DNA of 51,397 bases, taken from positions 1 through 51,397 of the forward strand of contig JADLAK010000069.1 in NCBI GenBank assembly GCA_020848275.1. Direction: 5' to 3'. Every line of letters starts with the position of its first letter. Within the stretch, counting starts at the first letter, position 1. This document shows, one piece after another, positions 29,402 through 36,994 of the stretch. Made by a program: the position numbers and the translations under genes. The notes under the pieces were generated by a model that saw only the letters and a list, made by a program, of their open reading frames with translations, did no database searches and was not told the origin of the DNA. This stretch comes from Planctomycetota bacterium. Lineage in GTDB: Bacteria > Planctomycetota > UBA8742 > UBA2392.

Positions 29402-29421
29402 GGACACGCGGCAGCGTGTCC
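29402..29421 (+). repeat. 8-bp hairpin between trpC and trpF
   Basis: GGACACGC-GGCA-GCGTGTCC is a perfect stem-loop immediately after the trpC stop codon, with no T-run after it. It is probably another small intergenic palindrome, or an RNA-stabilising hairpin within the operon message. Confidence 0.6.
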
Positions 29422-29430
29422 GGGAAAACC

Positions 29431-30039
29431 ATGGCACTGTGGATCAAAATCTGCGGCATCCGGGACCTCGCCACGGCGCAATTTTGCGTCGATCACGGCG
29501 CCAACGCGATCGGGCTGGTATTCGCCGATTCGCCGCGCAAAGTATTGGTCGAGGAGGCTCGCGAAATTGCCGCCGGGTTGCCCGCCGGCGTCGAGAAGAT
29601 CGGCGTGTTCAAGGACTCCGGCGTCGACAAGATGCTGCGCGTGGCGCGCGATGCCGGGCTGACCGCGATCCAGTGCCACTATCCGAGTGGCGGCGCGGCG
29701 CCCGGCGGGCTGGCGGTTGAGCTGATCCCCGCTTTTGCCGCCGATGCGCTGGGAAAGGCCGACTTCGGATTTCTGGCGGATCGCCGCTATCTCGTGGATT
29801 CGCCCGCGGGGCCGGGCAGCGGCCGCGCGTGGGATTACGCGCGCGCCGCTCAGGGCAAGGGTCGAGCGATTGTCGCGGGCGGCCTGACGCCGGACAACGT
29901 CGCGAATGCTATCAAACGTGCGCGGCCCTATGGTATTGACGTGTCAAGTGGCGTCGAGAGCAAACGCGGCATCAAGGATGTCGCGCTGATCAAGGATTTC
30001 ATCGGGGCCGCACGGGCCGCGGAAAAGGAGATGGCGTGA
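29431..30039 (+). CDS. trpF: phosphoribosylanthranilate isomerase
   Basis: A 202-residue TIM barrel that isomerises phosphoribosylanthranilate. The start is the ATG at 29431, giving the family N-terminus [14 protein letters not shown] with the catalytic Cys. The end has [15 protein letters not shown] and [16 protein letters not shown], the phosphate-binding and C-terminal signatures. The stop overlaps the trpB start (GTGA). Confidence 0.96.
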   Translation: MALWIKICGIRDLATAQFCVDHGANAIGLVFADSPRKVLVEEAREIAAGLPAGVEKIGVFKDSGVDKMLRVARDAGLTAIQCHYPSGGAAPGGLAVELIPAFAADALGKADFGFLADRRYLVDSPAGPGSGRAWDYARAAQGKGRAIVAGGLTPDNVANAIKRARPYGIDVSSGVESKRGIKDVALIKDFIGAARAAEKEMA

Positions 30040-31214
30040 GCACGGCAACAATAACCCACCGCTACGGGCCCTACGGCGGCCAGTACGTCCCCGAGACGCT
30101 GATGGCGAATTTAATTGAGTTGGAGGAGGCCTTTGTCGCGGCGGTCGAAGACAAGGCATTTCTGGCCGAACATCACGACGCCCTGTCGCACTTTGTCGGC
30201 CGCCCGACGCCGCTGTATCACGCCCAGCGGTTATCCGAAGCCTGGGGCGGGCAGGTTTATCTGAAACGGGAAGACCTCACGCACACCGGCGCACACAAGA
30301 TCAACAACGCCGTCGGCCAGGCTTTGATTGCCAAGCGCATGGGCAAGCGGCGCATCGTTGCTGAAACCGGGGCGGGCCAGCATGGCGTTGCGACCGCGGC
30401 CGCCTGCGCGCGGCTGGGCCTCGACTGCATCGTCTACATGGGCGCGCTCGACTGCGAACGCCAGCAGCCCAACGTGCAGCGCATGAAGCTGTTTGGCGCC
30501 AAGGTGGCGGCCTGCGAGGCCGGCACGCGCAACCTGAAGATCGCGATCAACGAGGCCATCCGCGACTGGGTGGCCAACCCGCGCGAGACTTATTACCTGC
30601 TCGGCTCGGCGGTCGGCCCCGCGCCGTACCCGGCGATCGTGCGGCATTTCCAGAGCATTATTGGCAGCGAAGCGCGCGAACAATATCAGACGCATTTTCC
30701 GAAGAAGCTGCCGGACGCGGTGATCGCGTGTGTGGGTGGGGGAAGCAACGCGATCGGCATCTTCGCGGGCTTTCTGGAGGACACGAAGGTCAAACTCTAC
30801 GGCGTGGAGGCGGGTGGGGACGGCAAAGAAGGCCACACATCCTGCACGCTCGCCGACGGCCGCCCGGGCGTGCTGCACGGTTCGTTCTCGTACCTGCTGC
30901 AAAACAACGACGGCCAGATCACCGGCACGCACAGTATTGCGCCCGGCCTTGATTACCCCGGCGTCGGGCCTGAACACAGCGCGCTGAAAGATAGCGGCCG
31001 CGTGAAATACGAAATCGTTCACGATGACGAAGCGCTGACGGCGTTCAGCGAACTTTCGCGGCTGGAGGGCATTCTGCCGGCGCTCGAGTCGAGCCACGCG
31101 CTCGCGTTTGCCAAGCGGCTGCTGAAAAAGTCGCCGGGCCAGAAATTGATCGTCAACCTCAGCGGCCGCGGCGACAAAGACATGCCGACGCTGATCGCGC
31201 GAGGGCTCGTCTAA
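30036..31214 (+). CDS. trpB: tryptophan synthase beta subunit
   Basis: A 392-residue PLP enzyme that condenses indole with serine. Motifs are [34 protein letters not shown] (Lys of the PLP Schiff base), [13 protein letters not shown] and [15 protein letters not shown]. The GTG start overlaps the trpF stop, with GGAG at 30027-30030. The stop overlaps the trpA start (TAATG). Confidence 0.98.
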   Translation: MSTATITHRYGPYGGQYVPETLMANLIELEEAFVAAVEDKAFLAEHHDALSHFVGRPTPLYHAQRLSEAWGGQVYLKREDLTHTGAHKINNAVGQALIAKRMGKRRIVAETGAGQHGVATAAACARLGLDCIVYMGALDCERQQPNVQRMKLFGAKVAACEAGTRNLKIAINEAIRDWVANPRETYYLLGSAVGPAPYPAIVRHFQSIIGSEAREQYQTHFPKKLPDAVIACVGGGSNAIGIFAGFLEDTKVKLYGVEAGGDGKEGHTSCTLADGRPGVLHGSFSYLLQNNDGQITGTHSIAPGLDYPGVGPEHSALKDSGRVKYEIVHDDEALTAFSELSRLEGILPALESSHALAFAKRLLKKSPGQKLIVNLSGRGDKDMPTLIARGLV

Positions 31215-31996
31215 TGGACGCACTTGAGCAAATAATTCTGAAGGTTCGCGCAGCCGGCCGCAAGGCGCTCGTGCCGTTTCTGGTGGCGGGCTACCCGACG
31301 GCGGCGAAGTTTCGTGAAGCGTTGATGGACGCCGCCAAGTACGCCGATGCCATCGAGATCGGCATCCCGTTCAGTGATCCGCTCGCCGACGGCCCCGTGA
31401 TCCAGGCGGCAAGCGCGAAAGCACTTGCGGGCGGCGTGACGCTTGAGGGAACGTTCAAGGCGCTGAGCGAACTTGAGGTCGCGAAAATGCCGCCGCTGTT
31501 GTTCATGCTTTCGATTAATCAGGTGCTGGCGGGTGGGGGCGCGAAATTCCCGGCGCGTTGCGCGAGCGCCGGAGTTGCCGGCCTGATTGTGCCCGACCTG
31601 CCGCATGAAGAAGCCGGCGAGATGCGTGCAGCGTGCAAGAAGGCCGGGATCGCGCTGGTGGCGATGATCGCACCGACGACGAGCGACGCTCGCGCCAAGG
31701 CCATCCTGAAGGAAGCCGAAGGATTCGTTTACCTGATCAGCGTCGCGGGCGTGACCGGCGCGCGTGGCGAGTACTCGCGCGAAACGGTCGATTATCTGCG
31801 CAAGATCAGGGCGATGACGGACAAGCCGCTCTGTGTCGGCTTCGGCATCAGCGGGCCGAAGCACGTTAAGCAACTGAGACAAGAGGTGGACGGGTTCATC
31901 GTTGGCAGCGCGCTGGTTCGTGAGTTGGAATCCGGCAAGGCGGTGAGCGATATGTTGGATCGTTTGAGAAGTGCCTGTGATTCAGAACGAGGCTAA
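31214..31996 (+). CDS. trpA: tryptophan synthase alpha subunit
   Basis: A 260-residue TIM barrel that releases indole from indole-glycerol phosphate and channels it to TrpB. Motifs are LVAGYPTAAKF, AIEIGIPFSDPLADGPVIQ (catalytic Glu and Asp), YLISVAGVTGAR and GFGISGPKHV. Coupled to trpB by a one-base overlap. The final Gly codon and stop (GGC TAA) fall inside the repeat that starts at 31990. Confidence 0.97.
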   Translation: MDALEQIILKVRAAGRKALVPFLVAGYPTAAKFREALMDAAKYADAIEIGIPFSDPLADGPVIQAASAKALAGGVTLEGTFKALSELEVAKMPPLLFMLSINQVLAGGGAKFPARCASAGVAGLIVPDLPHEEAGEMRAACKKAGIALVAMIAPTTSDARAKAILKEAEGFVYLISVAGVTGARGEYSRETVDYLRKIRAMTDKPLCVGFGISGPKHVKQLRQEVDGFIVGSALVRELESGKAVSDMLDRLRSACDSERG

Positions 31997-32076
31997 AGGC
32001 GAAAAGCTAAAGGCTAAAATTTGTGCTATGGCTCCCGGCGACTGGAGATCAAATTTTCGCTTTTAGCCTTTAGCCT
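31990..32076. repeat. 87-bp inverted repeat rich in AGGCTAAA
   Basis: The left arm begins AGGCTAAAGGCGAAAAGC and the right arm ends CGCTTTTAGCCTTTAGCCT, so the ends are complementary over about 20 bp around a GC-rich centre. It lies between trpA and the DAHP synthase gene, and its left end provides the trpA stop codon. It is unlike the neighbouring DNA in base composition. Confidence 0.7.
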
Positions 32077-32092
32077 AATACTTGGAGTTCCC

Positions 32093-33094
32093 ATGCTGAT
32101 CGTCATGCGCAACAACGCGACACTGAAAGACATCACGCACGTGATCACGACGCTCGAGGATCGCGGCGTGTTTCCTGTCGTCAATAAAAACGGCGACCAG
32201 ACGTTGATCGGCATCGCGGGGAAAAACCCGTTCACGCAGGAGCAGCTCACGGCGCTCGGTGGCGTCGAGGATGTTGTCGACGAGAAAAAACCCTTCAAGC
32301 GCGTCAGCCGCGAATTCCACCCAGAGCCGACGGTTATCCGCATCGGCAACGTGACGATCGGCGACGGCAGCTTCACAACCTTTGCCGGCCCGTGCGCGAT
32401 CGAGAGCGAACAGCAGATCCACGAGATCGCGCGCTTCGTTAAATCGCAGGGCGCCCAGGGTCTGCGCGGCGGCGCATTCAAACCGCGCAGTTCGCCCTAC
32501 AGCTTCCAGGGCCTGGGCGAGGACGGCCTGCGATTCATGCGCGACGCGGGCAAAGAAAACGGCCTCGTCACGGTCAGCGAAGTGATGGACGTTCGGCAAG
32601 TTCCACTGCTTGTTAAATACGTCGACATGATGCAGGTCGGCGCGCGCAACATGCAGAACTTCGACCTGCTGCGAGAAGTCGGCATCGCGGGCAAGCCCGT
32701 CATGCTAAAACGCGGCCTGAGCGCGACGATTGAAGAGCTGCTGCTCGCCGCAGAATACATCTACAACAGCGGCTCGCCGCAGATTGTGCTTTGCGAGCGC
32801 GGCATACGCACGTTCGAGCAAAGCACGCGCAACACGCTGGACATCTCCGCGATCCCGCTTTGCAAGCAGCTCTCGCATTTACCGATCATCGTCGACCCCA
32901 GCCACGCGGCGGGGCGGCGCGACCTGATTAAACCGTTGTCGCTCGCCGCGGTCGCGGTGGGGGCCGACGGCGTGATCATCGAGACGCACCCGGTGCCCGA
33001 CAAAGCTACGAGTGACGGCCCGCAGAGTTTAACCTTCCCGCAGTTCGGGGAGTGTGCCAATGCCGTGAACGCGCTGGTTGCGGCGACCAGATAA
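32093..33094 (+). CDS. aroF: 3-deoxy-7-phosphoheptulonate synthase, type I-beta
   Basis: A 333-residue DAHP synthase, the first step of the shikimate pathway (phosphoenolpyruvate plus erythrose 4-phosphate). The first 70 or so residues ([18 protein letters not shown]...) form the ferredoxin-like regulatory domain that gives feedback control in this subclass. The barrel has [55 protein letters not shown] and [14 protein letters not shown]. The start is the ATG at 32093 after GGAG at 32084-32087. It follows the trp operon in the same direction after a repeat, so aromatic supply and tryptophan synthesis may be co-transcribed. Confidence 0.95.
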   Translation: MLIVMRNNATLKDITHVITTLEDRGVFPVVNKNGDQTLIGIAGKNPFTQEQLTALGGVEDVVDEKKPFKRVSREFHPEPTVIRIGNVTIGDGSFTTFAGPCAIESEQQIHEIARFVKSQGAQGLRGGAFKPRSSPYSFQGLGEDGLRFMRDAGKENGLVTVSEVMDVRQVPLLVKYVDMMQVGARNMQNFDLLREVGIAGKPVMLKRGLSATIEELLLAAEYIYNSGSPQIVLCERGIRTFEQSTRNTLDISAIPLCKQLSHLPIIVDPSHAAGRRDLIKPLSLAAVAVGADGVIIETHPVPDKATSDGPQSLTFPQFGECANAVNALVAATR

Positions 33095-33106
33095 TTAAAT
33101 GAAAAG

Positions 33107-33153
33107 GGGTCAGGCACGATTTCGGCCAACGACGCCGAAAACTGACCTGACCC
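33107..33153. repeat. 47-bp hairpin repeat, GGGTCAGG type
   Basis: GGGTCAGG...TTTCGGC pairs with GCCGAAA...CCTGACCC with a few mismatches and a short loop. It sits between the converging DAHP synthase and VOC genes and could also act as a terminator for both. Confidence 0.6.
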
Positions 33154-33203
33154 GGACCTGAGCTGCCGTTACCCCTTCTTGGGCGCGCCGAACGCCTTGT
33201 GAA

Positions 33204-33695
33204 CTACTTCTTGGGAGCGCCGGCGCCCATCTTGGCGAAGAACTCTTTGCCGCGTTTTTCGATCTCTTGCGGCGTCAAGTCTTCCTTGTGCGTGGCAAAG
33301 GACCAGATGTAGCCATGGGGATCGGTGATTTGCGACATGCGGTCACCCCAGAACTGGTCCATGGGCGGCATGTTTTCCCTGGCGCCGCCGGCGGCCATGG
33401 CCTTCTTGTGCGAGGCGTCGCAATCGTTGACGTAGAGCCACAGGCTGGCGGGCGAGCCGCCGAGTGCTTTGGGGCCTTTGTTGCCCATCACCGGGTCGTT
33501 GACCATCAGCCGCGAAGTGCCGACTTTCAGCAGCGCGTGCATGATCTTGCCGTCGGGACCGCGTGCGATGTCGCCGATCACTTCCGCGCCCAGCGCGTTC
33601 TTGTACCAATCGATGGCCGCCTGGCAGTTCTCTATCGTCAACTGGGCGGTGATCGTGGTGAATCCTTCGGGAACAGCTTTGACGTTTCCAGGCAT
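33204..33695 (-). CDS. VOC/glyoxalase-superfamily protein, PhnB-like
   Basis: A 163-residue protein of the vicinal oxygen chelate fold. It contains LTIENCQAAIDWYKNALGAEV (first beta-alpha unit), GPDGKIMHALLKVGTSRLMVND, SLWLYVNDCDASHKKAMAAGG and ITDPHGYIWSFATH with the typical terminal HGYxW signature. These PhnB-like single-subunit proteins are metal-binding or ligand-binding with uncertain substrate. The start ATG follows AGAGGAG. Just beyond its stop there is an out-of-frame partial copy of the 3' end (GGCGCGCCCAAGAAG). Confidence 0.88.
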   Translation of the reverse strand: MPGNVKAVPEGFTTITAQLTIENCQAAIDWYKNALGAEVIGDIARGPDGKIMHALLKVGTSRLMVNDPVMGNKGPKALGGSPASLWLYVNDCDASHKKAMAAGGARENMPPMDQFWGDRMSQITDPHGYIWSFATHKEDLTPQEIEKRGKEFFAKMGAGAPKK

Positions 33696-33789
33696 CGTGA
33701 TCTCCTCTTGAATTGAATGCCCCTTCCCGCGCGCACATTTGCGCGGCGGCCGCCTGGAGTCAAGCCAAGGTTTGGGGAATCCGGCGAAT

Positions 33790-33866
33790 TGGTGGGCCCG
33801 CCGGGACTCGAACCCGGAACCAAAGGATTATGAGTCCTCTGCTCTAACCGATTGAGCTACAGGCCC
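33790..33866 (-). tRNA. tRNA with CAT anticodon (Met or lysidine-modified Ile)
   Basis: A complete 77-nt cloverleaf on the minus strand: acceptor GGGCCTG/CGGGCCC (one wobble), D arm GCTC/GAGC, anticodon arm GAGGA/TCCTT with loop CTCATAA, T arm CCGGG/CCCGG, discriminator A and encoded CCA. Sequence alone cannot separate elongator Met from Ile2. Nucleotides 1-45 are duplicated at 40905-40949, marking it as the attachment site of the element to its right. Its upstream flank, and hence its present promoter, now belongs to the element. Confidence 0.95.
33822..33866. repeat. attachment site, left (45-bp direct repeat)
   Basis: These 45 bp are identical to 40905-40949 and correspond to tRNA nucleotides 1-45, from the 5' end through the anticodon arm. 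Bases just outside differ. This is the signature of site-specific integration by the tyrosine recombinase encoded at 39424. Confidence 0.9.
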
Positions 33867-34169
33867 AAAACTAGCTCTACAGGCGGCTTTCAAGGCGATT
33901 TTGCGATGCATTCAAGGTCCATCGCGTCCCCCGAAACGTACCCATTTTCGGCCTCTACTTGGGAAAATACCCCTTGAAAGACGCCCCCGCTCGGCACAGT
34001 AGAACGCCCCGCCAGCCTATCCGCAAGCGCAAGCGGGTTTCAACGTCTGCGACGTGAGACACGAGACAGCAGACCCCGCGTGATTGGCGGGGTTTGGCGG
34101 CGCGCGATTGTCTGGCATGGAGAATGAGGCAATGATGCGGGACACGAATCGAATTGAGAGGGGGCGGTT
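33867..34169. other. left-end noncoding region of the island
   Basis: About 300 bp without a convincing gene. It contains a hairpin ACCCCGC/GCGGGGT at 34073-34093 followed by TTT, possibly a terminator. It must supply the promoter now used by the adjacent tRNA; TTGAAA on the minus strand near 33886-33891 is a possible -35, but no clear -10 is seen. Confidence 0.4.
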
Positions 34170-34916
34170 ATGGTAGTGCCAAGTCACGAGGCTTTCCGCG
34201 AGGCGCTTGCCAAAGCCAAAAGTGATTCGCATCGAGATACCGAAGCGTTCCGCGCCACAGATTTATTGAGGCAACTCGACCCCAATAAACAGGGCTTGGA
34301 CTCACACCCGCTACGTTTTCAGGTCAGAGAATTTTTGTGGGATTGCGTGCGGAAGGGATTTCTCGTGCCTGTCGAAGTCTCCGACACTGGCCAATATGAC
34401 ACATCCTCGTTCCGTAAGACGGCCTTGTGCAAGCAGTGGCTGGAAGCCCCGAACGAAGACCCGTTCCACAAAGACACCGTTGAAAGATTGAGGCACGACG
34501 CGCCGATTTTTGCCGTGGAACCCGCCGAAATTTATCGGCTGGCCCTCAGAGCGCACGACGCGGCAATTGAGCGGGCGGCCCTCTTGCTGCTAGGGCTGTC
34601 GGCAGAAACGATGATCGGGATGATTTTTGAGACACATGCGGACAAGACTGTGAAAGTGAGCAAGGCGAAGGGCAAAAGACTAAGGGCGTCGGACATTCAA
34701 TCGGACGTTGAATCGTCGTTGCGGAACACAGAGCTAGATCACGAAATCATCAACGAGTGGAACGCTCTGGCGTCCACCTATCGGGCGCATCGGAACGCTT
34801 GCGCGCATGAAAGCGACTGGACGCCAGACCCCGGAGTGGTGAAGGGCGCGTTCTTTACGTGGCCCCGATTCGTGCGCCTGACGCAACAAGTGTCGGACGC
34901 ATTGAAACAGGAATGA
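34170..34916 (+). CDS. HEPN-domain protein, probable cargo gene
   Basis: A 248-residue protein. The C-terminal half is helical and carries TYRAHRNACAHES (about 212-224), matching the HEPN ribonuclease motif R(N)x3-4H. HEPN domains are metal-independent RNases found in toxin-antitoxin, abortive-infection and CRISPR effectors. The N-terminal part (about 25-85; FRATDLLRQLDP, VREFLWDCVRKGFLVPVE) could be a winged-helix-like module; I do not recognise it. ATG at 34170 after GAGAGGGGG. It is transcribed opposite to all other island genes and lies at the island edge, a typical place for defence or superinfection-exclusion cargo. Catalytic activity and role are inferred only. Confidence 0.7.
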   Translation: MVVPSHEAFREALAKAKSDSHRDTEAFRATDLLRQLDPNKQGLDSHPLRFQVREFLWDCVRKGFLVPVEVSDTGQYDTSSFRKTALCKQWLEAPNEDPFHKDTVERLRHDAPIFAVEPAEIYRLALRAHDAAIERAALLLLGLSAETMIGMIFETHADKTVKVSKAKGKRLRASDIQSDVESSLRNTELDHEIINEWNALASTYRAHRNACAHESDWTPDPGVVKGAFFTWPRFVRLTQQVSDALKQE

Positions 34917-34936
34917 CGTGGTTAGGTCGTGGCCGG

Positions 34937-35134
34937 TTACTTCAAGGGCTGGCCGGACGGCCAAATGCGCTCGGCAAAGAATCGCACGGCCCACGGGTCG
35001 CCCTTGCCTGCCAGCTTGACGACAGCTTCAAGCACCGTATCCCGAAACTTGAGGGCTTCCGTGCCTGCGCCCGTGGCAATCTCGGCCAGCAGTTCAACTT
35101 GCGACGGCTTTTGATTCGTCGGTTTTGGTTTCAT
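34937..35134 (-). CDS. small island protein, terminase-small-subunit-like fragment
   Basis: A 65-residue protein whose second half (KGDPWAVRFFAERIWPSGQP) resembles the segment GD-xx-A-xxFxxERxxPxxxP found in DUF5681 and related phage packaging or HTH proteins. It overlaps the preceding gene by 41 nt in another frame. Its reading frame and position as the last gene of the leftward series support it, but it is short. Confidence 0.5.
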   Translation of the reverse strand: MKPKPTNQKPSQVELLAEIATGAGTEALKFRDTVLEAVVKLAGKGDPWAVRFFAERIWPSGQPLK

Positions 35135-35702
35135 CGTTGGATTCCTTTGTGCCCGTGAGGGCTTCTAGTTTTTGTTCGGCAAAGTTCGCGCGGCGCATGG
35201 ATTCGATTGCCAGCATGAACACGTTGCCGCCTGCCGCCTCTGCAAGCGGCTTGTGTAGCTCCGGCGGCAGGGTTTGGACGGCAAGCCCCAGCTTGTCGCG
35301 TGAAATCAAGTCGCGGATTACGCCTTCAAGGTTGCTACTGCTTTCGACGCCGGATTCAGCACCAATGCCGACGGTTTTCAGCACGCCCAGCGCCGCCTGT
35401 ACCTTTGTGCCGGGTAGCGCGTCCTTATCGTCAAGCACCTTGCCCAGAGTGTCCGCCGCGCGGCCCGCCAGCGCCTTTAGCCGATTCTTGGCAGCTTCGA
35501 TTAGATCGGCCCGCCCGTCTGATAGCGCCGCACGGAAGGGGCCAGGTTTGTTTACCCATTGGCTTGCTGTTGACCTGTCAACCTTTGCGCGACGTGCGGC
35601 CTCTGAAACACTTGCGCCGTCGAGTAGGGCAAGCAACGCCACACCTTGCGGCCCGCTAAGGCCGTCAAACTGTGGCGTTTTGTCGCGTTTCGTTGTCAGC
35701 AT
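35094..35702 (-). CDS. HTH protein resembling phage terminase small subunit
   Basis: A 202-residue protein with an N-terminal helix-turn-helix (GVALLALLDGASVSEAARRAKVDRSTASQWV, about 20-50) and a following helical region with repeated Ala/Leu (RLKALAGRAADTLGKVLDD, VQAALGVLKTVGIG). HTH plus helical oligomerisation region is the usual layout of small terminase and phBC6A51-like proteins. In a satellite such a protein could redirect packaging of a helper phage, but this is inference. Its ATG overlaps the stop of the upstream gene. Confidence 0.6.
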   Translation of the reverse strand: MLTTKRDKTPQFDGLSGPQGVALLALLDGASVSEAARRAKVDRSTASQWVNKPGPFRAALSDGRADLIEAAKNRLKALAGRAADTLGKVLDDKDALPGTKVQAALGVLKTVGIGAESGVESSSNLEGVIRDLISRDKLGLAVQTLPPELHKPLAEAAGGNVFMLAIESMRRANFAEQKLEALTGTKESNDETKTDESKAVAS

Positions 35703-35926
35703 TTTTCGTCAGGACAATCTTTGTCCCGCCATTCTTGCGGTGCGTCTGGCCTGCCAATCACGATGTTGTAAATTCGCGCGTGCAATTCATCGCCGCGCTT
35801 TTGGAGCGCAATTAGCGTCGCCGTCGGCAACTTCTCTAGCTTGGACATTAGGGCGTCGCGGAAGATTGCGCTGGGGAAGTCGTCAGTTAGGTTCAAGGCT
35901 TGCTCCAAGTAGGTTGAAAAAGTCAT
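35696..35926 (-). CDS. small island protein of unknown function
   Basis: A 76-residue, mostly helical protein (MTFSTYLEQALNLTDDF, KLEKLPTATLIALQKRGDELHARIYN). The start at 35926 is chosen after AGAGG and because an upstream extension is Arg-rich shadow translation. It overlaps both neighbours (44 nt upstream, 7 nt downstream), which supports it as part of a tightly packed operon. No family recognised. Confidence 0.55.
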   Translation of the reverse strand: MTFSTYLEQALNLTDDFPSAIFRDALMSKLEKLPTATLIALQKRGDELHARIYNIVIGRPDAPQEWRDKDCPDEKC

Positions 35927-36167
35927 CCTCTGGCGTTCCTTCGCGTTCGGCCTCTTGCGGCAAGAGGTAGCGGGCAATGAAGTCTCGCGCCTTTGCATCG
36001 CCTGCCTTTGCGTCCACCACGGCCCGCCGAACAATCGCGCGCCAGTCAGAAACGGAGACAGCCGCTATTGTCACGTCAAGATATGCGGCCTCAGTCTCGC
36101 GTCGAGGTCGCCCCGGCCCGCCCTTCCAGCCGGGCCGGAATCTCCCCTGCTTGTCTCGCTTGTCCAT
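35883..36167 (-). CDS. DUF5681-like small protein
   Basis: A 94-residue protein beginning KRDKQGRFRPGWKGGPGRPR, matching the DUF5681 opening (GRFxxGxxGNPxGRPR), then DWRAIVRRAVVDAKAGDAKARDFIARYLLP, the family's helical core. These proteins are found in phages and islands and are thought to be DNA-binding or packaging-related. The match is from memory and only partial. Confidence 0.6.
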   Translation of the reverse strand: MDKRDKQGRFRPGWKGGPGRPRRETEAAYLDVTIAAVSVSDWRAIVRRAVVDAKAGDAKARDFIARYLLPQEAEREGTPEDDFFNLLGASLEPN

Positions 36168-36193
36168 TTTCGCGCCTTCTAAATGGCCGTCGC

Positions 36194-36958
36194 CTAGTTC
36201 AACGGCTTGCCGTTGAGGAAGGCTTGACCCAGACCCATGCTCCCCGGCCCCGCATCACGCACGGGCGGTGCCGTGCGGGCGCGGGCGAGAAATTCTTTTT
36301 CAAACGCCTTGGCTTTTTCGGCTTCCTCAGCGGCCCGCTTCGCGGCGGCCTGTGCGGCTGCCAAGTCCGCGAAGCGTTTGCGCTCCTCTTTGGCAGCGTC
36401 AACCTTGCGGCTGGCCTCAACTGTGGCGCGTTCATCGGCGGTCAAGTCACCGGCCTGTGCTTGCGTGACAGTGGCTAGACGTGCCTGTGCTTTGCGACTG
36501 GCGGCAAGGCGTTCGCTCGCAAGTTCCAACGTGCGCTGGCCTCTGGATAACGCGATCAAGTGCAGAGCATTGACGAAGTTCAAGCCGGTAGGACCGCTCG
36601 CGCCTTCGACCGTTGCGATCTCGGCAGCGGACAATCCGGTGTCGCGGTAATCCGGTTTCGTCATCGGCCTCAGCTCGGCGATCTCGCGCTCGCGCATCGC
36701 GCGGCGGTAGAAAACGGCGGTCTCGTCTACCAGCTCGCGCTGTTCCACCGTCAACGCCTTGTCGGCCTCGACAATGATGGCCGTTTCCTTTGTGTCCATC
36801 GCTTCCGGCTGAAGGTGGAGCTTTGCCTTCAGCAACGCCAGTCGGCGCGGGTCGAAAATACCAGAGTTCGGATTCGCAAGGTCCGCGCGCAAACCAGCGT
36901 AATCCCGGTTTTCGGCGTCCAACATCAAAATTGAAATTCTCTCCGCCAGCGTTTTCAT
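36194..36958 (-). CDS. island protein with Ala/Glu/Lys-rich coiled coil
   Basis: A 254-residue protein of unknown family. The first 140 residues are a helical domain (SILMLDAENRDYAGLRADLANPN, VDETAVFYRRAMREREIAELRPM). About 150-230 are a strongly charged coiled coil (AAKEERKRFADLAAAQAAAKRAAEEAEKAKAFEKEF). A scaffold or capsid-size-redirecting role would fit such a protein in a satellite, but nothing in the sequence proves it. It lies between the replication gene and the small-terminase-like genes. Confidence 0.65.
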   Translation of the reverse strand: MKTLAERISILMLDAENRDYAGLRADLANPNSGIFDPRRLALLKAKLHLQPEAMDTKETAIIVEADKALTVEQRELVDETAVFYRRAMREREIAELRPMTKPDYRDTGLSAAEIATVEGASGPTGLNFVNALHLIALSRGQRTLELASERLAASRKAQARLATVTQAQAGDLTADERATVEASRKVDAAKEERKRFADLAAAQAAAKRAAEEAEKAKAFEKEFLARARTAPPVRDAGPGSMGLGQAFLNGKPLN

Positions 36959-36994
36959 ATCGTTGTCCTTTGGGCCTGTGGCCCGGTTGTGGGC

